From DASPKM01 sp963817075 (GTDB lineage Bacteria > Bacteroidota > Bacteroidia > Chitinophagales > Chitinophagaceae), in contig CAWFMT010000005.1 in the NCBI GenBank assembly GCA_963817075.1, positions 682,001 through 746,000 of the forward strand: a stretch of DNA of 64,000 nucleotides, given 5' to 3'. A program made the position numbers and the translations under genes. Below, in pieces: positions 48,646-57,908 of the stretch. The notes below the pieces were generated by a model. The model made no database searches and was not told the origin of the DNA. It saw only the letters and a list, made by a program, of their open reading frames with translations. Each line of letters begins with the position of its first letter. Positions within the stretch are counted from its first letter, which is position 1.

Positions 48646-50451
48646 TCAATTGAATAATTTCCGAGTGGAGACGGTATCAGTAAGTGAATGAAGGAACATA
48701 AGCAGGTCCTTTTTTTCGGATTCCTTCAGATTTAATTTATCCGATGGAAGAGTTTGATTTTCCACGTTAATGCCAATGCCCTTACCACCACCCTTATCAT
48801 AAAAATTGATCACTTCTTCCAAAGTCCTGAAAACACCATTATGCATGTAGGGAGCAGTAAGTGCAATATTTTTCAACGTCGTGGTTTTGAACGAATTCTT
48901 CAGGATCCCAATAGCAAGATGCCCAAATCTTCCAGGGTCCGGGTCGAGCTTTGAAACACTATCCCCTGATTCAGGCACTCCAATTATTTCAGATTCCATT
49001 TTATTGAACCTTGGAGGTAAGACCCCGGTGAATAAAGGTGGAAAATGGCAGGTGCCACATTTAGCTTTTCCCATAAATAAATTGAATCCGCGATAGACCT
49101 CAGGAGCAATCCTCTTTCTCTTCCCCTGCATGAATTCATCGAAGGTGGAAGAAAAGCTCACCAGCGTTTCAAGATAAGCAGCGAATGATTTTCTAATATT
49201 CAGGGAATTCAATCCTTCGCTTTTATCAAATACCCGATCAAATAATTTTCTGTATTCATCAGAAGTTGAAAGCCTGACTAGAAGAGTGTCCATCGAAGAT
49301 CCTAGTTCAGCATGATTGTTCAGGACGGAATCCAATTGATCCTCCAGGGATTTAGCGCGCATGTCAATAAACTGAAATGGCTGCAGTGATGCATTCCACA
49401 GAGTTGGAGTGTTGCGGCGCCCTGTAGTTTTTCCATCCATATTGACGGGCTTTGCGAGTCCATCTGCAAGACCACTTGATGGATTATGGCAAAAAGCGCA
49501 ACTTCTTACTCTATTTCCAGAAATGATCGGATCAAAAAATAGTTTTCTGCCAAGCGCTATTTGATCTTTTTTACCAGTGGCTTGATCCTTTTTAGAGAAG
49601 AAATCGGCCGACCAAAAACTTGATGCATTAAAACTGAAATTACTGTTAGACTTGAAAGGAGTGATTTTCCATATCCTGCTTACTTCATTAAACCATTGGA
49701 ATAAAGGAATTGCGAAGTTTTTAGTAAATGCGATTCTGTCAAACTCGTTGAATGACCGGGCAGATAAAAGTTGCTGAACCCCCTTTCTAAGAATTACTTC
49801 TCCCTTTTTTCTTAATAATGAATCTCTTGCTGGAAAATAGATTTTGATCAGAGATTCCATTTCAGACAGAGCGGTTGCGGATTCATTCAGAGAATATGCT
49901 GCAATCGGAGAATCATATCCTGCCACGCTCAGGCAACTGATTCTTATCAATTGTTGCTTCTGTGCATCTATTACATATGCAGGTGTAAAAATGAATACAT
50001 CGTTGAATCCCAGAAATTGATCGATATTGATCAGCATCCTGTTCGTTTCGTCATTTAATTTGTCCCGGTCAGGATCATCAGAAGCAAAAAGAACCTCTTC
50101 CATTACCTGGAAGCCATGAGGTGATTCAGGCTCTGGGAAGTTTGGATCTTCTACGGAAGCAACTGCCGGTTCATTTAGAGCTGCTTCTGTCAATGGAGAA
50201 TAAAATGCAAGAAGTGCTTCACATCGCTTATAGGCAAGCCTGCATTTCTTGAATTGATCTTTGAGTTTCTGTTGACCAGCAGTTGGAGTTAACTGCTGCA
50301 ATTGCACAACTGAAGCACGGAGGGAATCCACGTTCTTAAGGAATGATCTTCGCGCAATTACTTCCCTGGTATCACCTGGATAGTAGAAAAGAAATAATTG
50401 GCCAATCAAAATCGCTATCAACACCAGTAGTATCGATCTGATAACTGACAT
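48646..50451 (-). CDS. Di-heme cytochrome c peroxidase (MauG/CcpA family) with N-terminal helical domain
   Basis: A 601-residue protein with an N-terminal membrane anchor or signal (SILLVLIAILIGQLFLFYY). Residues 30-260 form a helical domain (KCRLAYKRCEALLAFYSPL, GFQVMEEVLFASDDPDRDKL) that resembles the imelysin-type helical bundle. The peroxidase part has two CxxCH heme sites, VRSCAFCHNPSSGLADG (about residue 318) and KAKCGTCHFPPLFTGV (about 465), with downstream APYMHNGVFRTLEEVINFY, where the Met/His is a likely heme ligand. It reduces hydrogen peroxide or oxidises a partner in the periplasm. The N-terminal fusion is discussed as a finding. Confidence 0.88.
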   Translation of the reverse strand: MSVIRSILLVLIAILIGQLFLFYYPGDTREVIARRSFLKNVDSLRASVVQLQQLTPTAGQQKLKDQFKKCRLAYKRCEALLAFYSPLTEAALNEPAVASVEDPNFPEPESPHGFQVMEEVLFASDDPDRDKLNDETNRMLINIDQFLGFNDVFIFTPAYVIDAQKQQLIRISCLSVAGYDSPIAAYSLNESATALSEMESLIKIYFPARDSLLRKKGEVILRKGVQQLLSARSFNEFDRIAFTKNFAIPLFQWFNEVSRIWKITPFKSNSNFSFNASSFWSADFFSKKDQATGKKDQIALGRKLFFDPIISGNRVRSCAFCHNPSSGLADGLAKPVNMDGKTTGRRNTPTLWNASLQPFQFIDMRAKSLEDQLDSVLNNHAELGSSMDTLLVRLSTSDEYRKLFDRVFDKSEGLNSLNIRKSFAAYLETLVSFSSTFDEFMQGKRKRIAPEVYRGFNLFMGKAKCGTCHFPPLFTGVLPPRFNKMESEIIGVPESGDSVSKLDPDPGRFGHLAIGILKNSFKTTTLKNIALTAPYMHNGVFRTLEEVINFYDKGGGKGIGINVENQTLPSDKLNLKESEKKDLLMFLHSLTDTVSTRKLFN

Positions 50452-50520
50452 CGGGGATTAAGATATTAAAAAAATGGCGGGTTCTCAAGCAGCTTGAGAG
50501 AATGTCAATTCAGAAATCCT

Positions 50521-50740
50521 CTCTGCGATGCTCTTTCCCCTCTTGTTCTCTGCGGTTAATTTTTTTTACCGCAGAGAAAGAGAGGCCGCAGAGTTAACGC
50601 GGAGAAGGAATAAGAGCGCTATGTGCCTATGTTTTCATTGCGCATGGGTGGAAGATATGTATACCTATGTGCCTATGTGTTATCCTTGGTTCTTATGAAT
50701 AGAAAACACATAGACACATAGTAACATAGTCACATAGAAG
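50521..50740. repeat. Repeat cluster: ACCGCAGAGAAC family B hairpin and CTATGTGCCTATG family D
   Basis: 50530-50610: CTTGTTCTCTGCGGTTAATT faces TTACCGCAGAGAAAGAGAGG, an inverted repeat. 50618-50740: CTATGTGCCTATG words (three times) face AAAACACATAGACACATAG and ACATAGTCACATAG, a longer imperfect hairpin made of reiterated CTATGTG. No coding capacity is seen. Confidence 0.7.
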
Positions 50741-50748
50741 AATAGAAA

Positions 50749-53223
50749 TTAACGATTCGTACTGAGATTGCTATTTAGACCGGAAGTACTAGTAGTAGCT
50801 TTTTCAAGAACAGATTTCTTTTTGAAAAGACCATACTTAAAATCAATCTGGCCATTTGCTCCGTTGGTTGCACGCACGTATATGCTGATGCCTTTTTTTG
50901 CATCCACCCCAGCGTTATGAGGAGTATAAGATGGATCCCGTTTTTTGAGGTATTTAATTGGGACCTGTACCACCAGGTCAGTATTCTTTCCTTTCACATC
51001 ATATATCCCTTCAAGAAAAAAGCCTAAGACATTGGATTGAATTTCCATCTTGTTAATCGTAATGAGCGAACCATTAATTGTGAAGGTGTTCATGATCTCT
51101 GCAAATTCCAGTCTTGAAAAATCTCTCTTCTTCAATACAAAGACAGACATGTTCTGCAAGGGTTCGAAATCAATCAATTCTCCATTCCTGACAATTACAT
51201 GAGCTGTTCCATTCAGGAGAGAAGGGATCATTTCACTTTCATCATCCAACACGCCAGATAAATGAATGTTTGCATTCAAAACTCCTTTGAGATTTTCAGC
51301 ATGAAGAGATTCCAGTCCAAAGTTGTTAAACGAAGTGAAGACTTTCGAGATGTCAACATTTACCATATTGGCATCAAAGGTCATTTCATTATAATTTTCT
51401 TTCCTTGATGTGAGAGTTCCGCTCAAGTCAATAGTGCCACCTCCGTGCGAAAGGGAAATATTCTTCAAGTTCCAATTATCAGTATTCATCATTATGGAAG
51501 CATCTACATTCTCAGCATTAAAATTTTTGTATTTGAGTTTAGAAGCTCTGAGGCGCGTAGTTATGCTTGTCGCATCCATAAACTGATCAATCTTATCAGC
51601 GAGAAGTGCAAATTTCCCCTTTGTACTCTTTCTTTTTGCTTTTCTGGTTCGCATCATCGTTCTAAAGGCATACAGGTCCAATGAGGGGCTTGTGACCTCT
51701 GCAACAAGGGATAATTTAGAAGGATCTTTCATCAGAAGCTCAAGCATATTCTTTATCACCGCATTGATCTTCACTTTATTTCCCTGCGCTTCTGCCTCCA
51801 GGTCTTTTAACTCTACATCCGTACCCTTAAAATATAAGGTGCCGTCAATCTTATCCAATTTTATTTGTCGCGGTTCATAGGTTAATGCTCCATTCATGAT
51901 TATGAGCTTACCATTAAAACTTGTTCCGCTATCCTTTACAAGAGAAGTTCCATACACTCCCCTTGCATCTAATTTTCCCGAAACAAAATCAAAAGAAGAG
52001 CTATTAAGGAGTTCATTGAGTGAGGTAAGTTTTGTCTCGGCTTTAAGATCAGCGCTCAGGAAAGGATTCGCCAAATTATTGATCGTTAATCTTTCTGATT
52101 TGATCGGTATGCCTTCCCAGGTTGTTGTAAGATTATTCACCAGGAGTTGGGAATTTTCATCAGTGTACGGTAAGCTGTCATTCACAGAATTATAATATCT
52201 GCCTTTGAATGTAGATGCCAGGAAGTCACCTGCTGGAGTATGAACCTTCCCGTTAGTAATGTCAGACTCAACGCTCAACTTTGGCAATGCCCCGTATCCC
52301 AATCCGCCTTCAATAGTTGCTTTTATATCAAATGTCTTATCAAGAGAAAATCTGGAAAGTTTTTTTGAAAGCTGGGCCGGAAGAACAGCCAATGCTTTGT
52401 CGTACGATATTTTTTTTGTGGATATAGCCAGCTCAAATTTATTCTGCAGGAAGTTGAATAAGCCAGACAACACATAAGGGTGTTCATTGATCTGCATTTT
52501 TATGTTCTGAAAATCCAATGCTTTCTGAACCTGATTAAAATGAAGGAAAAAGTCGCCACGTATTCTTTTTCCTTTTATATAACTTCCTTTCCTTGTATCG
52601 AAAGCCAGGGAATTCACGATTGCATCGAGATTAACATCGATCTCCATTACATCCCTGGTTTTATCCAATTCTCCTTTCAGTTTTGCAATGCTGAAGTCAT
52701 ATGCTTTATTTTTCGATGAATCGCTGCGAATAAATCTTACGTTCTTAAGTGCGATTTTCTCCAGGTGGAAACCTTTCTTTTCCTGACCTGGTGTGCTCTT
52801 GGGTGAAAAAAGATAATCGTTAGTAAATCCAAGAGTATCAGTAAAACTATTTATTGTGGCATCCTCCATCAGGATCTTAGTAATGCGAACATTACCTGAG
52901 ATAAGATAAAATGGATTGACTCTTAAGTAAATGCTACCAGCTTTTAGAAAACTCTTGTGGTGCTTGTCCCATGTGGAATCACGAATCTCAACATCTTTAA
53001 GGCTAAGGGATACATTTGGAAAAAGGCTCAGAAAATTGATCCCGATATCACGAGTAGTAAAGCTTCCCTGGATTCTGTTACTTATTTCGGCAGAAAGTTC
53101 TTTTCTGATGGATTCTTTTTTTATCTGGAAGATCACATAAACAGCAATCCAGCATAAAAGGATGAGGGAAATAGTACCAATAAGCACCTTTAAGGCTATT
53201 CTTCTGAACTTCTTGTATTGCAT
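50749..53223 (-). CDS. AsmA-like protein (inner-membrane-anchored, TamB/AsmA superfamily)
   Basis: An 824-residue protein with one N-terminal transmembrane helix (VLIGTISLILLCWIAVYVIF) and a long periplasmic beta-rich region. The N-terminal chorein-like part has IGINFLSLFPNVSLSLKDVE, GSIYLRVNPFYLISGNVRI and ITKILMEDATIN. The AsmA C-terminal part includes GVLNANIHLSGVLDDES, GTAHVIVRNGELIDFEPLQN and FFLEGIYDVKGKNTDLVVQV. Such proteins are thought to move or organise phospholipids between membranes; this is family knowledge, not shown here. It is divergent from the PhoD-type gene. Confidence 0.87.
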   Translation of the reverse strand: MQYKKFRRIALKVLIGTISLILLCWIAVYVIFQIKKESIRKELSAEISNRIQGSFTTRDIGINFLSLFPNVSLSLKDVEIRDSTWDKHHKSFLKAGSIYLRVNPFYLISGNVRITKILMEDATINSFTDTLGFTNDYLFSPKSTPGQEKKGFHLEKIALKNVRFIRSDSSKNKAYDFSIAKLKGELDKTRDVMEIDVNLDAIVNSLAFDTRKGSYIKGKRIRGDFFLHFNQVQKALDFQNIKMQINEHPYVLSGLFNFLQNKFELAISTKKISYDKALAVLPAQLSKKLSRFSLDKTFDIKATIEGGLGYGALPKLSVESDITNGKVHTPAGDFLASTFKGRYYNSVNDSLPYTDENSQLLVNNLTTTWEGIPIKSERLTINNLANPFLSADLKAETKLTSLNELLNSSSFDFVSGKLDARGVYGTSLVKDSGTSFNGKLIIMNGALTYEPRQIKLDKIDGTLYFKGTDVELKDLEAEAQGNKVKINAVIKNMLELLMKDPSKLSLVAEVTSPSLDLYAFRTMMRTRKAKRKSTKGKFALLADKIDQFMDATSITTRLRASKLKYKNFNAENVDASIMMNTDNWNLKNISLSHGGGTIDLSGTLTSRKENYNEMTFDANMVNVDISKVFTSFNNFGLESLHAENLKGVLNANIHLSGVLDDESEMIPSLLNGTAHVIVRNGELIDFEPLQNMSVFVLKKRDFSRLEFAEIMNTFTINGSLITINKMEIQSNVLGFFLEGIYDVKGKNTDLVVQVPIKYLKKRDPSYTPHNAGVDAKKGISIYVRATNGANGQIDFKYGLFKKKSVLEKATTSTSGLNSNLSTNR

Positions 53224-53411
53224 CTTATTAAGTGATAAAAAGATGGTGCCAGCTAAAAAATTTTGATTCTTTTTGGATGAATTTCTAATGGGGCGACTTC
53301 CTTTTTCCAGAATTAATTTTTATTTTGGAACACCTCTGCCTTTGTTAAGCCACATCCATCCTCAGAATTCACCTCCCCAATATTCCTTTCATAATTATAA
53401 AACAATTGTTT

Positions 53412-56400
53412 ATGAAAAGGATACTGCTTATCTGTGCATTGTGCTTATCAATCCTTCTAAGCTGTTTTGAGAAAGCTTATTCCCAAAATGCCATAGTTAT
53501 TGATTCAGGCAGCACCTGGAAATATCTGGCACAAAGTTCGGCACCTTCCGCCAATTGGAAGGGTGGAGCCGCATTTGACGATAGTGGATGGCCTTCAGGG
53601 CCCGCAAAATTTGGCTTTGGAGCTGAAGGAGAGGTCACTTGTGTTCCTGCAGGATGTGGTTCAGGATGTACTCCGGGGAATTGTGGACCAAAATTTATCA
53701 CAACTTATTTTCGCAAAACTTTCACAATATTAGATCCCACATCTTACACTGGATTTTTAGTGCGGCTTCTTAGAGATGATGGTGCTGTAGTATACGTAAA
53801 TGGCATTGAAGTCTTTAGGTCCAACATGCCAGCTGGAACAATTGCTCATTCTACTCTTGCATCCAGTACGGTGGGTGATGTTCCAGCGGATGAATTCACC
53901 TATTTTAATTCTCCGGTGATTCCCAACACTGCCTTCATGGTTGGGACAAATGTAATTGCAGTAGAAATTCACCAGGTAAATAATACAAGTTCAGATCTCG
54001 GATTTAATCTTCAGCTGATTGGTCAACTTTCAAACTCTAATACACTTCTGAATTTTGGAGCAACCTGGAAATATTGGGCAGATCTAGAAGTAAACGCCCC
54101 TTCTTCAAATTGGAAAGGTGGAGGAGTTTTTGACGACAGTGGCTGGCCTTCAGGACCAGGCCGACTTGGTTTTGGAGACGATGGAGAAGTAACCTGTATA
54201 CCTGCAGGATGTGGTACGGGATGTACTCCAGGTAACTGTGCCACTAAATTTAATACTACCTATTTCAGAACCACTGTGAATATTCCGAATGTGAATGCCT
54301 ATAGTGGGTTTTTTATAAACATTACACGTGACGATGGTGCCATCATTTATGTAAACGGAGTAGAAGTCTGGAGAACAGGCATGCCTGAAGGTCCTATTAC
54401 TTATTCCACCTTTGCCGTAACAGATCCCGTGGCGCAGAGCGATGGACAAAATGAAATGACTGTTTTTACATCGCCCCTCATATCACCTTCGGTTTTTCAA
54501 AATGGAGTAAATACGATTGCAGTTGAAGTGCATCAATTGAACAATATTAGCTCTGATCTTGGATTAGACCTTCAGTTGATGGGTCAGCCATTTGTACCGG
54601 TCAATAGTTTAATTCCATTCGGCGCTTCATGGAAATATTGGGCAAACACTCAGGCGAATGCACCAACGGCAAACTGGAAAGGCGGAGGAGCATATGATGA
54701 AAGCAATTGGACGCAAGCCATAACAGAAATTGGTTTTGGAGATGGGGGTGAAGCAACTTGTATCCCAGGAGGCTGTATCTCGTCCGGAGGAAGCGTTTGT
54801 AGTCCGGGAAGCTGCGCTACAAAATTCATGACGACTTATTTCAGAAAGACCATCTACATCGCAAACGTTGCAGGTTATACAGGATTTACTTTAAACCTGA
54901 TCCGCGATGATGGCGCTGTTGTTTATGTAAATGGAGTAGAAGTCTGGAGAACTAATATGCCAGCCTCTCCTGCGTCTATTACATATGCCACTGCAGCATT
55001 AACTGCTGATGGAGGAACAGAAGGACAAGTACATACTGTGAATCTGGGATTGACAGGATTTGTTAGCGGTAATAATGTTATAGCTGTTGAAATACACCAG
55101 AACGTCAATACCAGTTCAGATCTTTCGTTCAATTTAGAATTGACAGGCAGTGCTGCAACGAATGTCCTGAATTATGGAGCCAGCTGGAAATATTGGGCGA
55201 ATACAGAAGCAAATGCACCTGCAGCAAGCTGGAAGAACGAAGTTTTCAACGATGGTACCTGGGCAACTGGTGTTTCAAAGTTCGGATTCGGAGGAGATGG
55301 AGAAGCAACCTGCATTCCCGCTGGTTGTATTACAGGCGGTGGTAGTGTTTGCTTGCCTGGAAACTGCGATGGAAAATTCACAACGATTTATTTCCGGACA
55401 ACTATCAATCTCGTTGATGCGGATGCATATGCAGGATATCTTATAAATCTGATTCGCGATGATGGGGCCGTGGTCTATGTGAATGGTGTCGAAGTCTGGC
55501 GAACGAATATGCCAGGAGGAACAATTCAATACAACACCTTCTCATCTGCTCTTACAGATGGAACTAATGAGACAACAGCATTTGTTTCATCATTCATTCC
55601 TTCATCCGCTTTCCATGATGGGGTTAATACAATAGCAGTTGAAATACATCAGGTCAATTCTACAAGTTCTGACCTTGGTATGAATATGCAAATTCAGGGA
55701 CAGTTTATAGTTCCGGCAAACGAAGTGGTTTATTACTGGTCGGGTGCAATTCGTCCAACAGAGGCGAAGGTTAATGCCAAGCTTACTATTGCAACTACCC
55801 AGGCTCGTTTGCTAGTAAGCACCAGCGCCACTTTATCATCTCCAATATATGGCCCTTATGTAATTGCTGATGCAGGTAATAATCTAGTGGCGGCTATGAG
55901 TATTACAGGACTTGCCCCAAATACAAAATACTATTATGCGATAGAAGCAGATGGAATAGTTGACAATTCAGCAGATGACGTTGGAACTTTCACCACACCT
56001 AATAATTTGCCATTCTCATACAAATTCACGATTGGATCATGTTTGAATTCAAATACAAATCACCCTGTATTCAATAGGATATCCGATAAAAATCCTTTGT
56101 TCTTTTTGTCGATGGGTGATTTTCATTACGATAATCCAAACTCTTCAACGGATGTGAATGTCCATCGTAATCCTTATGAAACAAATCTGCTTTCAAAATC
56201 AAATTACAAAGCAGTGTTTCAGAATTATCCAATTGCATATGTATGGGATGATCATGACTTCTCTGGAAATGATAGTGATTCCACTGCGGTTGGAAAGGCA
56301 AATGCGAGAAGAGCATATCGTGAATATGTACCGCATTATACTTTAGGTACCGAAGTCCCAGGAACAAACGGACCAATTTACCAGTCATTTACTATAGGCA

Positions 56401-57509
56401 GAATTCATTTCATACTAAGTGATCTTCGATCTTCAAGAAGAACACCAACCATGATGGGTGATTTACAGAAAGCATGGTTCAAGCAGCAATGCCTTTATGC
56501 CAGAGATAATAATCTGATCATTGCCTGGATGACCTCTGTTTCATTTGGAGGAAATATATCAGATAATTGGGGCGGATTCACGTCTGAACGCACAGAGCTT
56601 TCAAATTTCTTCCGAGATAATGGAATTAGAAATATGTTCATCATGAGTGGGGATGCGCATATGGCAGCAATTGATAATGGCACCAATCATGATTTTTCAA
56701 CTGGTAATAATAACCCTTATGATTATCCGGTGCTGGCAGCGGCAGGCCTGAACCAAAATGGATCTACAAAGGGCGGAACGTATAGTGAACTTGGTCCTCA
56801 TGCTAACCGAAATTCAACCTGGGGACAATATGGATTTGTTGAAGTAACTGATATTGGAGGAAACCAGATTACAATCAGGCTTACAGCATATGAAGTGGAT
56901 AATAATGGAAATGAATTTGAGCTGGCTTCTTATGAATTTGTGAGGACAGTTAATCTCTCGGTGCCCGTCAAATTCAATTCCTTCTCCGTACGTGCAACCC
57001 AAAATGAAAATGCTGTATTGCTCAACTGGAAAACTTCTGAGGATATGGATTGCGAAAAATTCATTGTTGAGAGAAGCAAGGATGGTATTTCATTTGCAAC
57101 CGTAACAACTGTTAAGTGCCAAGGAACGCCTACTGCCACTTACAATTTCGAAGATTTAAATGCAAATAATGGCTGGAATTATTATCGGGTTAAATCAGTA
57201 GAAAAGAGCGGTAAAGAATCTTACACGGCGATCCAGAGAATTCACCTTACAGGAAAAATGATTGTTCGCCTGAGCCCAAATCCGGTGAATGAATTATTGC
57301 GAGTGGAAGTTAAGAATGCGAGTGCTGATGATCGTGGCAGATACATAATTTATAATACCAAGTTCCAATCAATATTACAGGGAAAAGTGAAATTGATCGA
57401 AGGGGATAATGAATTCCGGGTTCAGACCAATCAGCTGCCGGCCGGACTCTATGTGTTGCACCTTGTGATGAATGGAAGTGAAATAAAGCAAAGGTTTATT
57501 GTACAATAA
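53412..57509 (+). CDS. Secreted PhoD-type phosphatase with four tandem Cys-bearing beta-sandwich modules and T9SS sorting domain
   Basis: 1365 residues, starting at ATG 53412 with a signal peptide (KRILLICALCLSILLS). Four modules of about 185 residues (about 27-210, 213-400, 402-587, 589-773) share the pattern TWKYWA...NWKGG...FDDSGWPSG...FGFG, a four-Cys loop (CxPAGC...C...C), TTYFRKT, RDDGAVVYVNGVEVWRTNMP and NTIAVEIHQ...SSDL. A PhoD-like domain follows: an N-terminal fibronectin-like unit (VYYWSGAIRPTEAKV, about 773), then metal-binding GDFHYD (about 902), YVWDDHDFSGNDSD (about 946) and MSGDAHMAAID (about 1079). Residues 1185-1365 hold a fibronectin-like unit and a T9SS type A sorting domain (LSPNPVNELLRVEV). 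It probably hydrolyses phosphodiesters or phosphomonoesters at the cell surface. The modules may bind a surface ligand; that is inference. Confidence 0.9.
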   Translation: MKRILLICALCLSILLSCFEKAYSQNAIVIDSGSTWKYLAQSSAPSANWKGGAAFDDSGWPSGPAKFGFGAEGEVTCVPAGCGSGCTPGNCGPKFITTYFRKTFTILDPTSYTGFLVRLLRDDGAVVYVNGIEVFRSNMPAGTIAHSTLASSTVGDVPADEFTYFNSPVIPNTAFMVGTNVIAVEIHQVNNTSSDLGFNLQLIGQLSNSNTLLNFGATWKYWADLEVNAPSSNWKGGGVFDDSGWPSGPGRLGFGDDGEVTCIPAGCGTGCTPGNCATKFNTTYFRTTVNIPNVNAYSGFFINITRDDGAIIYVNGVEVWRTGMPEGPITYSTFAVTDPVAQSDGQNEMTVFTSPLISPSVFQNGVNTIAVEVHQLNNISSDLGLDLQLMGQPFVPVNSLIPFGASWKYWANTQANAPTANWKGGGAYDESNWTQAITEIGFGDGGEATCIPGGCISSGGSVCSPGSCATKFMTTYFRKTIYIANVAGYTGFTLNLIRDDGAVVYVNGVEVWRTNMPASPASITYATAALTADGGTEGQVHTVNLGLTGFVSGNNVIAVEIHQNVNTSSDLSFNLELTGSAATNVLNYGASWKYWANTEANAPAASWKNEVFNDGTWATGVSKFGFGGDGEATCIPAGCITGGGSVCLPGNCDGKFTTIYFRTTINLVDADAYAGYLINLIRDDGAVVYVNGVEVWRTNMPGGTIQYNTFSSALTDGTNETTAFVSSFIPSSAFHDGVNTIAVEIHQVNSTSSDLGMNMQIQGQFIVPANEVVYYWSGAIRPTEAKVNAKLTIATTQARLLVSTSATLSSPIYGPYVIADAGNNLVAAMSITGLAPNTKYYYAIEADGIVDNSADDVGTFTTPNNLPFSYKFTIGSCLNSNTNHPVFNRISDKNPLFFLSMGDFHYDNPNSSTDVNVHRNPYETNLLSKSNYKAVFQNYPIAYVWDDHDFSGNDSDSTAVGKANARRAYREYVPHYTLGTEVPGTNGPIYQSFTIGRIHFILSDLRSSRRTPTMMGDLQKAWFKQQCLYARDNNLIIAWMTSVSFGGNISDNWGGFTSERTELSNFFRDNGIRNMFIMSGDAHMAAIDNGTNHDFSTGNNNPYDYPVLAAAGLNQNGSTKGGTYSELGPHANRNSTWGQYGFVEVTDIGGNQITIRLTAYEVDNNGNEFELASYEFVRTVNLSVPVKFNSFSVRATQNENAVLLNWKTSEDMDCEKFIVERSKDGISFATVTTVKCQGTPTATYNFEDLNANNGWNYYRVKSVEKSGKESYTAIQRIHLTGKMIVRLSPNPVNELLRVEVKNASADDRGRYIIYNTKFQSILQGKVKLIEGDNEFRVQTNQLPAGLYVLHLVMNGSEIKQRFIVQ
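53500..55730 (+). repeat. Four tandem coding repeats inside the PhoD-type gene
   Basis: Units of about 550-570 bases: 53500-54045, 54046-54612, 54613-55170 and 55171-55730. They recur with GATGATGGTGCTGT.GT.TATGTAAATGG-like DNA and the encoded VYVNGVEVWR. Units 1 and 2 share a short Cys loop (CGSGC/CGTGC), whereas units 3 and 4 share a longer one (GGSVC), suggesting two rounds of duplication or pairwise exchange. Confidence 0.85.
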
Positions 57510-57550
57510 ACCTGAATATTAATTCCTAGACCCCAAGATGGGTTAAGACC

Positions 57551-57574
57551 GAAGCCACCTGAATGGGTGGCTTC
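57551..57574. terminator. Strong hairpin between the convergent PhoD-type gene and small membrane-protein gene
   Basis: A perfect 9-bp stem GAAGCCACC / GGTGGCTTC with a 6-base loop lies 42 bases after the PhoD-type stop. A T tract is missing on both strands, so it is a weak or non-canonical terminator serving either gene. Confidence 0.5.
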
Positions 57575-57586
57575 ACCTATTATATA

Positions 57587-57724
57587 CTATTTGTGACTGA
57601 GCTGTTGATGTGTCATTGCCTGAGGCTGTATTGAATCATCAGCAGAGAAAAAGCTAAAATAAATGGCATAGCCGAGAAAAATTAGGGCAGCGAGGTTGAA
57701 CAACCGGCGGTGTTTCCTTCTCAT
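57587..57724 (-). CDS. Small single-pass membrane protein, 45 residues
   Basis: Reading the minus strand from ATG 57724 gives a basic N-terminus (MRRKHRRLFN), a hydrophobic helix (LAALIFLGYAIYFSFF) and a polar tail (SADDSIQPQAMTHQQLSHK), with TAG at 57589-57587. The positive-inside charge pattern, clean start and stop, and location in an otherwise non-repeat gap support a real gene. I know similar-looking tiny proteins in Bacteroidota but no function. It is upstream of no other minus-strand gene at its 3' end and converges with the PhoD-type gene. Confidence 0.5.
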   Translation of the reverse strand: MRRKHRRLFNLAALIFLGYAIYFSFFSADDSIQPQAMTHQQLSHK

Positions 57725-57729
57725 AGTTT

Positions 57730-57908
57730 GGATTTTCAGACCCATTAACGCTGTACGTCAAAATATATTTCCCTGATTGGGAATTATTTCAATTTCGGGT
57801 TTCAGGTTTGGAGTTTCGAGTTGTTACTAATCAACCAATCATCAATCCCCCTAACTCCAAATTACCAATTCTAATTCCTCCTAACCATCAACTCAACTAA
57901 TCAACCAA
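57730..57908. repeat. AT-rich word repeat (family H) before the uvrB stop
   Basis: TTTCGGGTTTCAGGTTTGGAG is followed by TACTAATCAACCAATCATC, CTCCAAATTACCAATTC and ATCAACTCAACTAATCAACC. The same CAACTAATCAAC / AATTACCAATTC words occur at about 27300-27395 and 28815-28862. No coding capacity is seen. Confidence 0.5.

Noticed and set aside
53500..55730. The four-module repeat as an assembly duplication
   Set aside because: The modules differ in sequence throughout and in Cys-loop length, so they are diverged copies rather than a collapsed or duplicated read artefact.
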